Assembly (NCBI RefSeq): GCF_031877795.1
Contig: NC_133971.1
Coordinates: forward strand, 8,843,973-8,907,972
Direction of reading: 5' to 3'
Source: Strix aluco
Taxonomy: Eukaryota > Chordata > Aves > Strigiformes > Strigidae
Length of the DNA: 64,000 nt
Shown here in pieces: positions 49,321-63,072 of the stretch. The notes below the pieces were generated by a model. The model had not been told where the DNA came from. It did no database searches and worked only from the letters and a program-made list of their open reading frames with translations. Position numbers and translations under genes: made by a program. The number at the start of each line of letters is the position of its first letter. Position 1 is the first letter of the stretch.

Positions 49321-52300
49321 CATGCACTGAGGTCAGGGTATGGCCCCTTTACCCTCAGCTGGGCATTGCAGGCCTCCCCTTGCTCAGAGATAGCAGCAGC
49401 TCTCCTCTAGCTGAGGAGCTTGCAGAGCTGACCTTCAGGTGTGCAACCACTCCTGGGACACAGCAAGGGGATGAAGACTGGGGACAAAAGAAGACGCACT
49501 GGTGACAAAACATGCCTGGGCTCCACGCAAACCCCTACCCAAAGATACAGGGGCTCCTGCCAACAGCGTGTGGCAATAGCACATCCTGCTGCTTCCAGGT
49601 TAGGAGTCAATATTGGTAAAGGTGTGCCTACAGCTGCTTTCAAGTGTCTCAGCTACCTGACGCTGTCTCCTCCATGCTAAAACTTAAGGCTATTCAGGAG
49701 GGACTTTAGCTCAGGTCAGTGCATCTTGTATCAGTTCAAACAGCAGTGTAAGACGTGTAGCTCTTTCTCTCTTGCCTCTTTCCTGGAGGAAATGGGTATC
49801 TCGTACTGAAATGCAGGTCTTTCATTAAGAAAGGGAAAGTACGTGGCCAATTTTCAGCTAAGAGCATGTTTTATCTCTGAGATACCTTTGCTGCTCCTTT
49901 TAATCAGGAAAATTGGGGAACTATCAAGCCTTTTCACCCAAGCATCATTTCCTGATCCGGTGAGTTTTCACCTCCCCAGGCAGCCCAAAGAGGGAGTTCA
50001 GGTTAGTAATAGCTCTCTTAGGTCGAGTAAACAGACACAGGCAGAACTACATGATACAGATGGTTCTTCAGAGGCAGTAAGCTGTGGCTACTACAAGTGG
50101 CAGGACAGAGAAATAATGCAGCAGTTCCTATTATCTGTAATAGGAGGAGCTTTATTTTTAGCTTTGATAGGTTTAAGTTTTGAAATCAAAATAGCAGAAG
50201 ATAACGTCCCTAGAGAGCTGGCCCTATTCCTGTTTTGCAGCAATTAAAATGCAAAGTGCTGGATACGAAGGATGGGGCCATTACACCCGGATACACACTG
50301 GCCTTCTGAGGAGGAAGAGACGAATGAACTATTGTCTGTCAGTGTTGATAGGTACTACTTAACCCTTGTTTCTGCCATTTGTTCCTACCCCCACGTGTGT
50401 GTGGCTGTGCTCCTGATGCCATTCAGCCTGAGAAAGGACAGCCAAGCTCTCTGGGAGCCCACCAGCCACCCCCGGTGAGTGGGAGCACCACCGCTCCAAA
50501 GAGCACCGGGAAATCAACGTTCGCTTGTGCAGCAGCTCTTCTTCAAAACTGTAATGACTTGTAAAAATTCACCTCTTGCCAAGCAGCACAGGGCGGTAGG
50601 ATGGAAGATGGTGATGATGGCTGCAGGGCTGGGGGGGTGGCCCCCAGCAGGTGAAGGAGTTTGGCGGGCATCCCTGTCAGCCAAGAGCAGGGAAGGGCTC
50701 CTGCAGCCCAGGAAAAGCCAGACTGAGTGAGGAGCAGCAAGAGGTGGAGGAGGAGGGAGCGTGAGGCAAGCCCGACCTCAGAGAGGCAGAGGGGAAGGAG
50801 CTGCTCCGCTTTGGCTTGGACTTTGTTTCTGGAAGGGGTAGGCTGCCTGAAGGGCTACAACAGCCGACACCTGTAATCAACTTCTGTGCATCCTCCTGAG
50901 CTGAAGTGGGGCCAGAGCAGTGATCAACAGACAACCTGAAGCTCTGAGCTGCTTTACACAGCCCAGACTGTAAAATACAGGAGGGTTTGTCCCCTGGTGA
51001 TTCCCCTCAGTGTTTCACAGTCACAGATTTTGTGATTTTTGTGCCTTCCCACACTCGGTTGCCCCTCCACTATTTATTTTAAGCAAATTTACATCAGTGG
51101 CTCAAACCTGTAGGGACTAACCCTGAATTGCATCCAATTGTGGAGATAACCCCTTACCAGTGCTGGAGCAGACGGGCTGGAGATGACGTGACTTTTTTTT
51201 TTCTCCGTATGTCCTCACAGAACTGCCTCCATCTCCCTGCACTGCCACTGCAACTAAAAATGCCTCCTGCTAGTAGCCAGCCCCAGAACGAAGAAGACAA
51301 GTGCCAGCACTCATCTGTGCCCACCAGAAGCAGGTTGCTGTTGTTCGGGCACATAAACATCGAGGCAGTGCTGGTAGCGGGGTTAGATCTCTGCTTCCTC
51401 GCAGCGGGTCATAGGTGCTGCCATGTGGTGAGAGGCATTTCTGGCAAGCTTCACCCTTGTCAGAGGGAGAGGGCTTCAGCTCCCCCCACCTGGCACAGCA
51501 GGGTCCTGTCTGCTTCTACCAAGTGTAGGGTGGGCATCCCAGCTAGATTCTGGCTGTCTGTGGGCTTACAGCTGATCTTCTCCCAGAGCTTCACAATCTT
51601 CTTCATGAGTAAAAGTTGTGCATATATATGAAGTTATAGGATTTTATTTTTATCTTGTCATACACACTCATCTATTTCCTTCTCTTATTTGTACCTTCCC
51701 ATGTGCACTCATTTATTTGATTATCTTATTCTGAGATCCATACTGAATAGAAGGCTAGACTGAAAAATGCAGCTAAATGCATCCAGCCCAAAAAGTGGTC
51801 CCTTGCTCCAAGCCAAGTGACAAGAGCAGTGACATTGACTCTGCTCGGGACTAGAGAACATGACGACCATGCCCACGCCACACAGCGTTTGACCCTGGGT
51901 CCTTAAGACAATATAATCATTTTCTCTGTGTGTGAAGGTGTAGAAAGTGCTGTCCAAAGCATCCAAGGCAATGCAAGAGCCTGTTCCATTGCCACTCCGA
52001 GTGCTGCTCTTGCAGTGTGAACCTAATGGGCAGTGTCGCACGGCTGCTGCCACAGCATGGGAAAGTGCTCGAGGATGGCCAAGGATGGAAAGCCAGGACA
52101 AAAAGGGGACAGCAGGAGCCAAACCTGGTGTAGTCTCGCTCACACTGCTTCTTGGGAGGGTGTCTGGACTAAATCATTTCCAGAATGGCGTACAGGTATT
52201 GTTTCAAAGGGAACAAATCTGTTCGCTCCAAAAAAGAGCTACAGAATGAATTATCATGACTGCAGAGTGGACAATGTGGAACCAAGACCTGTGAGTGAAA

Positions 52301-55300
52301 ACAGGGCAGACGCACCCAAAGAGCTGCTCAGCATCTAAGGTAGGAGTCAGACGGAAGGGAGGCTTTTAAGTCCAAATTTGCAATACGGCTCTCCTCCTGT
52401 AACTGAAACAGCTATTTCTTGGCCTGGGATACGCCCAAATTCATTTAGTTCGTCCCTTTGTACCTGAAGCCTTTGGACACCCACTACTGCAGTTCTTCCA
52501 CCAGTGTCCCATGCTCAGCGGCTCAAGCGCTTGAGCCTGCCCAGGACCAGGAGACACACATGGGGCTGCGTGTGACCTGCCCTGTCAGGGCACTCCTTGA
52601 TGCCAACCAGCTTGGGCTTTCAATGGAGCAGACTCTGCCAACTAGGTCAGAGTAATGTGGTTCTGCCCACGTTTGCTGGACACCGTAGCAGTCAGAGCTC
52701 TCATCAAGGAACTGGGAAACCAAATTCCTTGCTCTGAAGGAGCTCAAGATGGTGTCTCTTTGCTTTTGCCGGTGTACAGACACTATAGACGCTGCAGCTA
52801 CATCTACATAAATACATTGAACAGTTCTAGGGCACCACATCTCATTGCTCTGTATTGTGAAATTGTTATGACAGCATTAGCTTGGGCTACCTAACATTCC
52901 GGCTGGCCTCAGTGCATGAGAGGGGTCGTGGGCACCTTTCATTTGCTGGTAAAAATCTAACCCAGAATGTTGTGTACTGTGCCTTTGTGTGATTAGGCAT
53001 TCGGGGTTTTTTATTTATCTCATTAAGACACTCCTTCTCCATATTTTACCTGCTCAAAAACAAGGTCAGAAGGAATTGTCCTAGTGGTGTGGCTGTTGGG
53101 TAGGTGAGTTTTGTCCTTTAGTTAGGTTCCAGTAAGGGTCAAAATGATGTAGCCATGGTTAATAGCTGAGGGTAATGAGAGAATTTATTTGTGGCTGTGT
53201 GAGACTGTGAAAAAGACACCAGGGCAGGCTAGTTGCAGTTGAATGAGTATAGGGGTGGTCAGTCCATGAGGAGAAGAACAGCTTAATGCAGAAGTCTGCA
53301 ATTAATCATTTTAAAATATAAAATGGCAATGACTAGCACTGACAGAACATCCTTCCAGGCTGTAGTCGATATTGTGGCAATCCATCCTCCAGACCTCCTG
53401 GCCACAGACCAGCTTCTTTCTTCATCAGCCACAAGGCAGAACTATTGCTTCCCAGCCCCCCAGCCCACAGGCATCATGTCGTTAAACACAATTCTGCATG
53501 TAAAATTAAGAAAAATAATTCAAGCGTCATCCAACAAAATGCAGGGGGGTGCTAAAGGGAATTCTAAAGGCCTTGTAAGGCACAAAACTATTAAGGGCTA
53601 AGACTTAATAATGACCTTGTCATGTCCTTATGGCAGATAATAGCCTAAGATATGTGGCATTTCTTGTATTCTTAACAGGATCCAGTTTCCAAGCATTTTC
53701 AAATAAACACGTGACTGCTGATTTTACTTGTTTGTTAAACCCCCTTATAAATCAGATGAGACATTCAGGCAATTTCCTTCGTACCTGGAGTATGCTGTAT
53801 TCCTTTTTTAACTTAGAAATATTGAGCCGGGTTTTCACAAAAATAAGGTGTGCCTGGGTGACCTGGGGAGGCGTACATGATAAACCAGAGATACCTGCTC
53901 TAACATACTGCTTGTGCAGTACTACGCACTGATGGGTGATTCCTTCTTGCTGTCCACCATGCCTCTCCTCAGGCTCTCTCTGACAAAGTTGCAAGGACAG
54001 CCTGTTCCCATCTGCCACTCAGCTCAGATCTGGCCCCTTTTCAAAACCAGTCTGGACTTACTGGGAGCATGCCCATAGTGCTAAAGACTGCGTCTTCCTC
54101 TTCCTCCAGTTTGTACCACAAGTTTTTAGTAGGTTTTCATCATCAATCCTTATTTCTGAGAACAATGAAAATGGAAAGAGTTGATCTGCTCAGAGTTTAC
54201 AAAAAGAAAGTGTTGCTAATTTTAAACTCACAGTAAAAGGCTACCAAGATGTATTTATTGATCACATTACAAGCATAAACTGCAAACTACAGGCATTAAA
54301 TTAGGAAGTTTTACTAAGCATACTACTGCAAGGGATTATGAACACGGAAACAAATGTTCAATGCATTGCAGACAAACTCTTATTAAACAAATTCACTCAA
54401 TCCATTTCTCTTCTATACCTTCCATTTTATATAGAGGACAACATATTGTGTGGTTGCTATGGATATTTAATCAAAAGTTTAGCAAAAAAGTCTAATACCC
54501 CTGTCCAAGTACCCTCTTTTTTTGCAACTTCTCTACCTTCCTGTCACTTCTCTGCAGTGTGACTGTGCTGCCAACCAGCTCATCTTCCTCTGCATGCCTA
54601 ATAGTGATAGCTCCGTTTGGAAGAAACACTCCTACAACTGAGAGCCACAAAATCAGAAGAAAACTATTTTCCTTATTATTATTGTTGTTGTTACTCTTCT
54701 TCTGCTGCTATCTCTGATGTCCAAGTGAAACTGCCAGGGGTTTTTGAAGAGAATTTAATGCCTGAAGACCAGAAAATTGCCATGGGCAACAGGAGAACAG
54801 CTCTGGGGATCATCTTGCATGGATGGTTTGAACAGAGCAGAGGTTGTTTCTGTTGAGTTTCCTGGAGAAACAAGAAGCACATTGATGCGGTGTTAAACAC
54901 ACCTGTAGCACCATGGGTGTGAATAAGGCAGCAATCAAATGAAGATAGAGAGTTTTAATTCTATTGCTGGGGTAACAAAGGCAGCCATTAAAATGGGAAG
55001 CAATGCTACAAAACATAAACCAAACCACTTCAGTCTAATCCTTCAAACAAGTATAGTCTCAAGGACTGGTCTCTAAGCAATTCCCAGAGGTTTTAGCTAG
55101 AGTTGCAGGCCTCCACCCTCAAGGGTACATGTAAAGAGGCGGCTAAGAGGCTCTGTTTGTCCATTACATAAAGAGTTGTGTAACCAACCCAAATGTCTTT
55201 CAAGCGGACTGAAGCTCTGTGTAGAGAAAATTACATTATCCGATATTTTTAAATGGATTCTTGAGCTCCAGAGTATTTGAACGAGAAAATCTCCGCTGTA

Positions 55301-55850
55301 CATTTAATTGAGAGAGATGGATGCAAGTACCAGTGTTTACATTTTGCAGCATTAAAAGGACATACAACTGAAGCGTCGGGGAAGTTGCCTTTGCTCACTG
55401 AAATTCAGCTTCAGACACAGAAGCATTAAGAGGAATCAAGCTTTTTATAATTCGTCAGCAAGCCAAAGACTCTTTTCAGTAGAAATTGGACCATCGTGTG
55501 CTGTAGGCAGCCCAAACTGCATGTCCCCTGCCTACTCACTTCTTCACGTTAAGTGATTTAACTACGGTCAGCACAACCTGCAGGTTTTTTTCCTGTTTGC
55601 TGTGGCCTTCTCACACACAAATTGTTATAGAACCCTTACGCAGAACTAGATCTTCAACTTATCGAAGCCAGCTGATTTTTTGTAAGTAGCATTTGTTCAA
55701 ATGTTCTCATTACACACTAGTCCAGATACCAGCAGCGTCTAAGGGAGGGATGTAAAGGATACAGACCTCCAAGCACCCATCATTCAGAGCAACCACTCAT
55801 GGTTTTGATTTTATACGCATTCATTCGCAAAAGCAACCCGCTAGTTTCAA
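49321..55850. other. No recognisable gene
   Basis: Long stretch with no supported gene. The longest frames (49843-50247, 51128-51631) show no domain, no codon pattern and no splice context that would make them credible. No CR1 tail or LTR edge pair was spotted. Confidence 0.4.
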
Positions 55851-55853
55851 CAG

Positions 55854-55859
55854 TTTATT
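55854..55859 (-). terminator. Candidate poly(A) signal for the short RBBP6-like transcript
   Basis: AATAAA on the minus strand in the context TTTAATAAACTG, about 1.4 kb beyond the last recognised RBBP6-like exon. Assignment to that gene is inference from orientation only. Confidence 0.3.
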
Positions 55860-57282
55860 AAACAGTTGTTTCATAGACACAGCAGTAACATAATCCAGAT
55901 CGACATCTATGAAGCAAACCCATTCCATTACCATCTACAGAAAACTTTACAGATACTTGACCGATTTGTTTAAACCCAGACAGTTTACAAGACACATCCA
56001 AACCCCACAGAGCATTAGTAGGCACAGACCATAATTCAAATACGGCATTTCGTACAAGGTAATAATAAAGCAGAAAACTTTTCAACACATTGCCTCCGTG
56101 CCAAGCCTGTCTGCACTGAGGAGGTTGGAGTATAACAGTCTGGAGCTGCTTTATGTTACGTTCCTGCATTTTTCTGAAATACGTACATTTTCTCCAAAGC
56201 TTAAACGTGTACAGCACTTGGACAGTTTTTCACATTTTAGAGTCAAACTTCCCATGAGTTTACAGAACCAAGGACATGTTCAGGGACAGCACTAATGGAG
56301 ACCAATTTCTTCTGGTGACTACCTTCCAAAGTAACTGTTGAGGTTTTTTCCCCAAATGTACACAACTTAATCCTGCAGTGAGAGAGGGAAGAAGAGAGTG
56401 GGAAGAGATTTCTCTTTCTTGGAAATGAACTCCAGCCTTTATTTTCAGAAGAAAGAACTAGCTCCTCTGCATGAGGCCCTGCCTTCTCCACTCTTTAAGA
56501 CCAGTAATCTGACTGGCTCGCACTACGCCTTTTCACAAAGCGCAACCACTAGTGCTTTCCCAGACAAAGGTACACACTGTGGAGCAAAAAACGCAAGCAG
56601 TTCCATAGCAAACCATGGCATTACAACAGCTTCAGAAGGTCACCTCTGCTAATACGCCACTCTCACACATTGGTATATTCCTGCAAACAGTTAGGCACAT
56701 TTACACAATTTACACAGTCTGTGTTCAGACAAATTAGGGTGTGTTGTCCACTCTCCATAGACTACAAGTTATGAAACTGTGCAGCTTTCAGAGAGTGGAT
56801 CTATACCTGTAGTGACTAGAAACTCAACGTTAGCCACCCAATTGTCCATGTTACAGAAACGCTTCTATTTTGGCTGTTGCAAACCCCCCTGAAATGTCCA
56901 TAACTTGCAGCCAGTCAAATTCTTCTGTGAAAATTGTGTCAGTCTCCAACACAAAATTATCGAAAGGTCTGAGAAACAGTAAACAGCTCCTGAAGTGCTG
57001 TTTCTTTGTGTCTTGAAGATGAGCAATAGTGCAACATTATGTGGAGGGGCTCCCCTTCTATCTTCCCAAACTGGGAACTACTCTTTACGGGATACTATGG
57101 AAATATACACACATCTTAAAGTTGAAACCAATACTATAAATTATTAAAAGTTAAGTTTTGTTCACATCACAACAGTTATCCAGTTATCCATCACCACATA
57201 AGATTTAAAAATATGAAGCAATGGGGTTTTTTGTTGGTGGTAGTGGGGGTTTTTTAAGTCTTTGACAAGAATATACACATAC

Positions 57283-60200
57283 CTTAATGAGCTGGGCCAG
57301 GGGAGTAGGTGCAGAAGAGTCCTCAATCTGTTCACAAAAAATTAAACACATATTCAAGTTGTACAATCAAAACATAGCAAAAGTTAACCTCTACCGTAGT
57401 CTGAAAGTCTGCACTACATCCTCCGAGTGTCACGGAAAGAGACATTTCCAACCTAATGTAATTGCATTTGTTCAAAACAGAGTCCACACCTATGACAGCT
57501 TCAGAGGGCCTACCTACGTGGTTCATGAGAAGCAGCTGAACTCGGTGCACTGGGTTTTAGATATTTGCGTTTGCAGACAAACTATGAAACTAAACCACTT
57601 CATCGGATAAAGTGGAAAGAACAAATGCAGAGCTTCAGAATACCACTTCAGGGAGCAACAACATTAAAATTCACGGCAATCTCTTAGAGACGTTTATGTA
57701 CTCAGAGGGGGCCAAACAATATCACTTCAGTCATACAGCTTTAGGAACAAATACCCAAGTATTTCAGGACACGGAAAGGAATCTTTTGGCTGCACAGAAC
57801 TGTCCTCAAAACGTATGGGATACGTTGATTTGGGGATTTGTTGGAACCGCCAAGTCAAAAGTAAGAAACGGTACCAAGCGGAACAGCAATGGTTTCTCAG
57901 GGCATTTTGATAACATCTTCCCAAACTGTTAGGCAAAGACAGTATTTAAAAACAAAAGTTAAGTGATACATTGTGAAAATGGCAAAAAATACACTCCAAA
58001 CAATTTTAATTGCAAGAAACAAAGAACACACAACAGCCTATACAAACTCACATATTACTAGCTCTAGACAGATGGATGTAGAACATGGCACCAATTCAAT
58101 TGTGCAAACCTTGAACCTACATGATCTAGAAACGAACCTACGTTATCTGTACAACACAAAGTCATTCAGGAAATCTTCCAGCATATTCAATATGGAACAC
58201 AATGCATCTCTAGGCACAAATACCAATATTCACATTAGAACTGGGCAAATGATGGCATGACTGTTTTCACTGTGCTGTGAAACAAATACATTGTCTCTAC
58301 CACATATACTATATCTGCAAAACAGATTAAGTTAATGTTTGGGAGATTACTACACGGCTACATTGTTTAGAATTAAGTGCAATCTGTAGAAAGAAGTGTG
58401 AGATTGTGTTTTTACATACTGCTTTTGATGTTCCACTCGCTGGCTTGGTTCGAGTTCTAGAAGAAGAAAGAAAGGTGATGAGAACTTAGAACAAAGCACT
58501 TGTACCCAACCAAAAGCAGTGAAAACAGATTATAAAACCTAAACATCAAAACATTATGTTCTGATAGTCTAGTGAATGTGGAAATTTATTTGTGTACATA
58601 AATATCTGTTCTCTCTTGGCACATTCGATACAACTAAAAAAAACCCCCAACCAAATCCCATTTCTAGTTTGTCAGCAATTACTCTAAGACTTACAGCTCT
58701 AGAACACAACAGTGCCAGAGGAAGTCCTCAGATATTTTGTCTCTCCTATGTAAGTATCAAAACGATGAAGTCTGTGCTACAGCTTTGTGCTCTTAAATAA
58801 CCAAATAGCGACTCTTGCTCTTTCCTCTGTAGCCAGTTTGCAAAAGAGCCAGATTTGAGGCATAAGAATACCTGTCATATCCCACCCCGCCTCCCACAAA
58901 TGCAAGACACAGTCAAACACTGACAATCAAACTCTTCTGAGAGGGGAACGTGCATATCTCTCTACCATAAAAGCAATAGAAAGAAGAAAGATACACTCCG
59001 AATGCCTCTGTAAACCAATCTCCATACAAAAAGCTAATACACTGCAACCCCTCACAGACTACAATGCTTTATGGGTACTTACGTAACTCGTGTTTTGCTG
59101 GTAGCTTTAACTCCTCTAACAGGGACTCTTCTAACAATTACCGAGGAGTTCTTAGGAATCAGGGCGTTATCATCTGTGTATTCTGAAAACAACACCAATA
59201 CAGACGAAAACATTAGTCAGTTTGTAAGAATGTAGATTAAGATGTAATTACAGAGCACTTCAGAGAACCCCTTTACAGACATAATAACAAAATGTTATAT
59301 GTAACATGGCACTTCTGTCGTCTCAACACACCAACAGTGCCTTTCAACAAGTCGTCAGGTTTGAGAATCAAACAGCAGCAGCAAAACCTTTTCCATTCTT
59401 TCCAAACAGTTTGGATGCCAGCAGGAAAATAGTCCCAGAGGTCTCTAAAGGAGAGCCTGCTAATGCATGAGGTTCTTTCCCGACCTAGCTTAAGTTGCTT
59501 TTGCTTCTGTTAGGCTACAAACCCGAGAGATCTTTGGAGAGGAACAAACCACAGCAAAGTCTCACCTGCATAAACCAGATTCTAAAGTGTAACCAGCTTG
59601 CCCTGCAACAAAGCAGGCACTCGGCTAAAGCATGAAAACTCTGCGCCGTTGCTTTCCGAGCTGTTCACTAAAAATGATTCCCCTGTGCTGCGAGTGCTGG
59701 GGACTGACAGAACGCAGAAGAGAGCCGCCAGCTCTCTGTTTCTCGGGGCTTCATCCATCGACAGCCACACTGTCAGCTGCTCAGTGCTGTACATGCGAAT
59801 GCAAACGGAACTGGCAGTGCTGGAATACGGATCACAGAAGCCTGAGGGGTTTTTTGAGCTTGCTTTCACATGTAGGGCAGAACTGGCTCAGACTAAAGTG
59901 GCATCTCCTCTCTTAAGCTAATCATCTTGATTGAATAAGCCAAAGGGACATGAATTCTTTCAAATCACTTTTTGCAGAGCAGAGAGACTCAAATGAAATT
60001 AATTACGAAGACAATTCTTCTGAAAAACCTTTTGAAAGCAGTGTGTGCCTGAAGGTCTCCATGCTTTGCCTTGGCTTACACCCTGTTCGAGCTTTGAAGA
60101 GGAGGAGCTACCTGAGACACTTTGACTGAATAAGCCTCAAATGTAAAGATCTCTCCATGAGTGTGTCTCAAATGTAAAGACGTCTCCATGAGACGTTTTT

Positions 60201-62039
60201 ATATTGTACTTACACAAGCTGGATATGACTAAACATTTTAAAGCACCATCAGTAGCCATTCCCTGTAATCTGCCTACAGTTTGAACTGTTAAAAGCCCTT
60301 GCCTTTGGAGGCCGAATCAGAACGATGGCCCGAAAGCCAAAGATGCTGTGAAGGTACTACTAATGACAGAACCCAAAGCTTTTACAGAGGTCGTACCCTG
60401 AAACCAACGCCTAGAGCTCTGCTCAAAGGGAGAATCTCACCATGACACAGCCACCTGTCAGGAAAGGCCTGAGATGGGACTTTCTGATGTCGGAGGAGCT
60501 CAAACAGCACTGAGGCCCAGGCAAGCAACTGGGAGATGAGCGGCAGCTCTGGAAGCCCAAAGCAGCTGTTTCCACCTGCTGAACGGAGTCATACAGAGTG
60601 TTCTTTCTGGTCCTGATCACAAACCACGGGACGGAGATTTCAGAGGCACAGGATAAGCAACAGTGGCTCTACAAAAAGGCAGGAGTTTGCTACGCCTGTG
60701 CCCAGCTGAGGGTTGTGGTAGGTCTGCAGAGGATTGCAGGTGGCAGCACCTCTCCTCGAGGGAGGCTGTGTATATGAGGACAGCAACCAGTGCACTTATT
60801 TGCCAACTCTGCAAGCCTGCCGAGGTCAGCTGGAACATGCACAACAGGTGTATGATGCAAAAAGAGGAATGGGTCCTCTTTTCGTATTTTATGACAATTC
60901 ATTGACCATTAGAAGAGAAGCATTGACATCTGCCTTCTGAATGGACTGTCCTTGCATGCAGCTATATATAGATAGAGAGAGAGGCTTGTTTTCAATCTGC
61001 TTGTGAGGTGCACAGGGAGGAGATCTCCAGCCATCTAATACCAGACCAACAGAAAAATGAATTCCCCTTAAAAGTCAATCAGTATGCATTTAAATGGATC
61101 AACTGAAAACTGAGGAGTGACAATAACCCGGTGAAGTAAAGGCTTCATTTGCACAGGACACTTATCACGGCACATATTGGTATGTGGGACTTGAAGTATC
61201 TCATTTGCTTGGTCACCGAGGCAGAGAATTTGTGGAAGAGGGTTTACAAACAGCGGAGTACGCTGCAGTCAGTTCTGTGAAGGGACCTGACACCTATTGG
61301 CTTTCATACGTTTATTTTTCCTTTGCCTCAATTAATTGAGTTCATTTTGGTGATGAAATCTGTGTCAATGGTGAAATCTGGTGAAGTCAAACAATGTAGA
61401 CTTAAAAGTTAACTTTTTTGTTTTTAAATAGGAAAGGACTGAAGCTGGAGTGTTATTCCTGCAGTCCCTGGAAATTTCTGTTTGCTCGCTTTGAATTTAA
61501 CAGCTGCCAGCATAGTCTAACAGCTCTGGGACAAAACTGGCATCTGCCAGCAGGAGCCTGTTCCCCACAGGCAGCAACATCCCGCGTAGCTGCGGGGCCT
61601 TGGCAGCTACCAGGAGCTGCGAAGCAGTGTCACTCTGCCTCGCCACGACTCCACATCTGCAGATTGAGCAGCGACATCACGCTGTCCCTTCCCACCCCAG
61701 TGAACCGCTGGCGCCGCTTGTCCTCCCGGTTCCCCACACGCCGGTGGGACGGGCCCCAGACTGACTCATGCCCCGTGGGGACAAGCCACAGAGAGCAGAG
61801 TGTGGCTCCCGCAGGCCACGGCCGTCGCCAGCCAGGCAGTGCCTGAGGCCTCGTGCCCGCCGCCCCCACGCACCTTCCTTGGTCTGGGCATTGGCGATCC
61901 GCAGGTCGCAGGTGGCCGCCTTCAGCTTCTGGCGGCCCATCATCTGGCACTTGAGGTCGCCCAGGGAGATGTGGAGGCCGCTGAAGGTGACCGTGTCGTA
62001 GCGCAGTTGGGAGGAGAACTGGTAATGGACGCACGGCAT
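57283..62039 (-). CDS. RBBP6-like DWNN-domain gene (four exons recognised)
   Basis: RBBP6 is a RING E3 ligase that starts with the ubiquitin-like DWNN domain and also acts in mRNA 3'-end processing. Four exons fit: 62039-61874 (MPCVHYQFSSQLRYDTVTFS, ending in AQTKE), 59182-59083 (YTDDNALIPKNSSVIVRRV), 58456-58420 (TRTKPASGTSKA) and 57327-57283 (IEDSSAPTPLAQLIK). All have GT-AG junctions and together give 116 uninterrupted codons matching the RBBP6 N-terminus. The zinc-knuckle, RING and later exons were not found. Reading through the last donor gives about 25 more codons to a TAA, so a DWNN-only protein, like the known short isoform of RBBP6, is possible. Exon 1 is very GC-rich and lies in a CpG island; the rest is AT-rich. 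It could be a functional short paralogue or a truncated copy. Confidence 0.75.
58925..61690 (-). repeat. Right arm of outer inverted repeat
   Basis: Reverse complement of 8878-13335 without the two LTR insertions found there. It contains the second RBBP6-like exon and most of the first intron. It ends about 185 bp short of the exon 1 donor, so exon 1 itself is outside the shared segment. Confidence 0.8.
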
Positions 62040-62456
62040 GGCTGGGCCCGGCGACGCCTGCTCCTGACAGCGTCTGCCGTGCACGGCAGGTGGTATCTGC
62101 CAGCCCCTGGCCCCCGCCCCTGCAACGCCTCCGGTCCGGGGCCCTCAGCGATGGAGCTGGGCTGCGGTGGCAGCGCCCACCCGGCTCCTCCTGGCAGCCC
62201 GGACCAGCAGATGGGTGATGGGGAGAGGGCCCGCGGCCCCGGCTCAGCCTCTGCTCCCTCTCTCGCGGGCAGCGCTCCCAGGCCCCACCGCTCGCTGGGG
62301 CGACTCGGGTGCTCCTGCCTCAGGGCTCCACCAAGGGGCTTCCTGGCCACCAGCAGCACAGACTGCGACTGCCACCGCCACTGCCACTGCAGCGTGTCAC
62401 CGCAGACTGGCACGGCACTGCCGCGCCTACCCCGCGTGCATTACGGACCGGCGCAT

Positions 62457-62650
62457 GGTGACAAAAGGCCCGTTGTCCTGTCACCCCCCGGGCCTGTCCC
62501 TGCCTGGTGTCCTGCCACCCCCTGGGCCTGTGGTGCCCCTCCTGTCACCCCCTGGCCCTTCACCGCCTGATGTCCTGTCATACCCCGGGCCTGTCACCGC
62601 CTGGTGTCCCTCCTGTCCCCCCCAGGCTGTCACCACCCGCTGTCCCCTCC
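62457..62650 (+). repeat. GC-rich minisatellite in the CpG island
   Basis: Diverged units around CCTGTCACCCCCTGGGCCTG, with the lead-in GACAAAAGGCCC. This is the same repeat type and orientation as 5040-5245. Confidence 0.7.
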
Positions 62651-62973
62651 TGCCAGCAGCCAGCCAGGGCAAGGCAGCCTGGGGGAGAGGCAGCGGGCTT
62701 TGCCATGTGGCACTCGGCTGCCAGTGCTGCCGGGCCGGTGAAGGGAGGGGACGTCTCCGGGTGCCTGAGAAAGGCCCGGCACCGCCTCCTGCCGCCGCCC
62801 CGCTTCCCGCTGATGGGGCAGCCCCTTGTTTCCCGGGCAGAGAGGGGCCGCCAGCCCTGCATGCGCTGGGAGGGGCCGGCGCCGGGACCGGGGCCGGGCG
62901 GGGCCGGGCGCTCTCAAGTGGCCGCCGCGGGGCCTTTCTCTGGGGCTCCCACCGACGATGCGAGGCCGGGTCC

Positions 62974-63072
62974 GGCCCCGCGCCCGCCCCGCGCCCGCCC
63001 CGCGCCCGCCCCGCGCCCGCCCCGCGCCCGCCCCGCGCCCGCCCCGCGCCCGCCCCGCGCCCGCCCCGCGCC
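62974..63072. repeat. 11-bp tandem repeat (CCCCGCGCCCG)n, about nine units
   Basis: Nine near-perfect copies of CCCCGCGCCCG. On the minus strand each unit carries GGG and GGGG runs, so the tract can in principle form G-quadruplexes. Because 11 is not a multiple of three, all three frames of one strand read Ala/Pro/Arg-rich protein; these frames are artefacts. Confidence 0.95.

Noticed and set aside
49843-50247. 134-codon frame with a hydrophobic stretch near its end
   Set aside because: No family resemblance, splice context or conserved partner elsewhere in the window.
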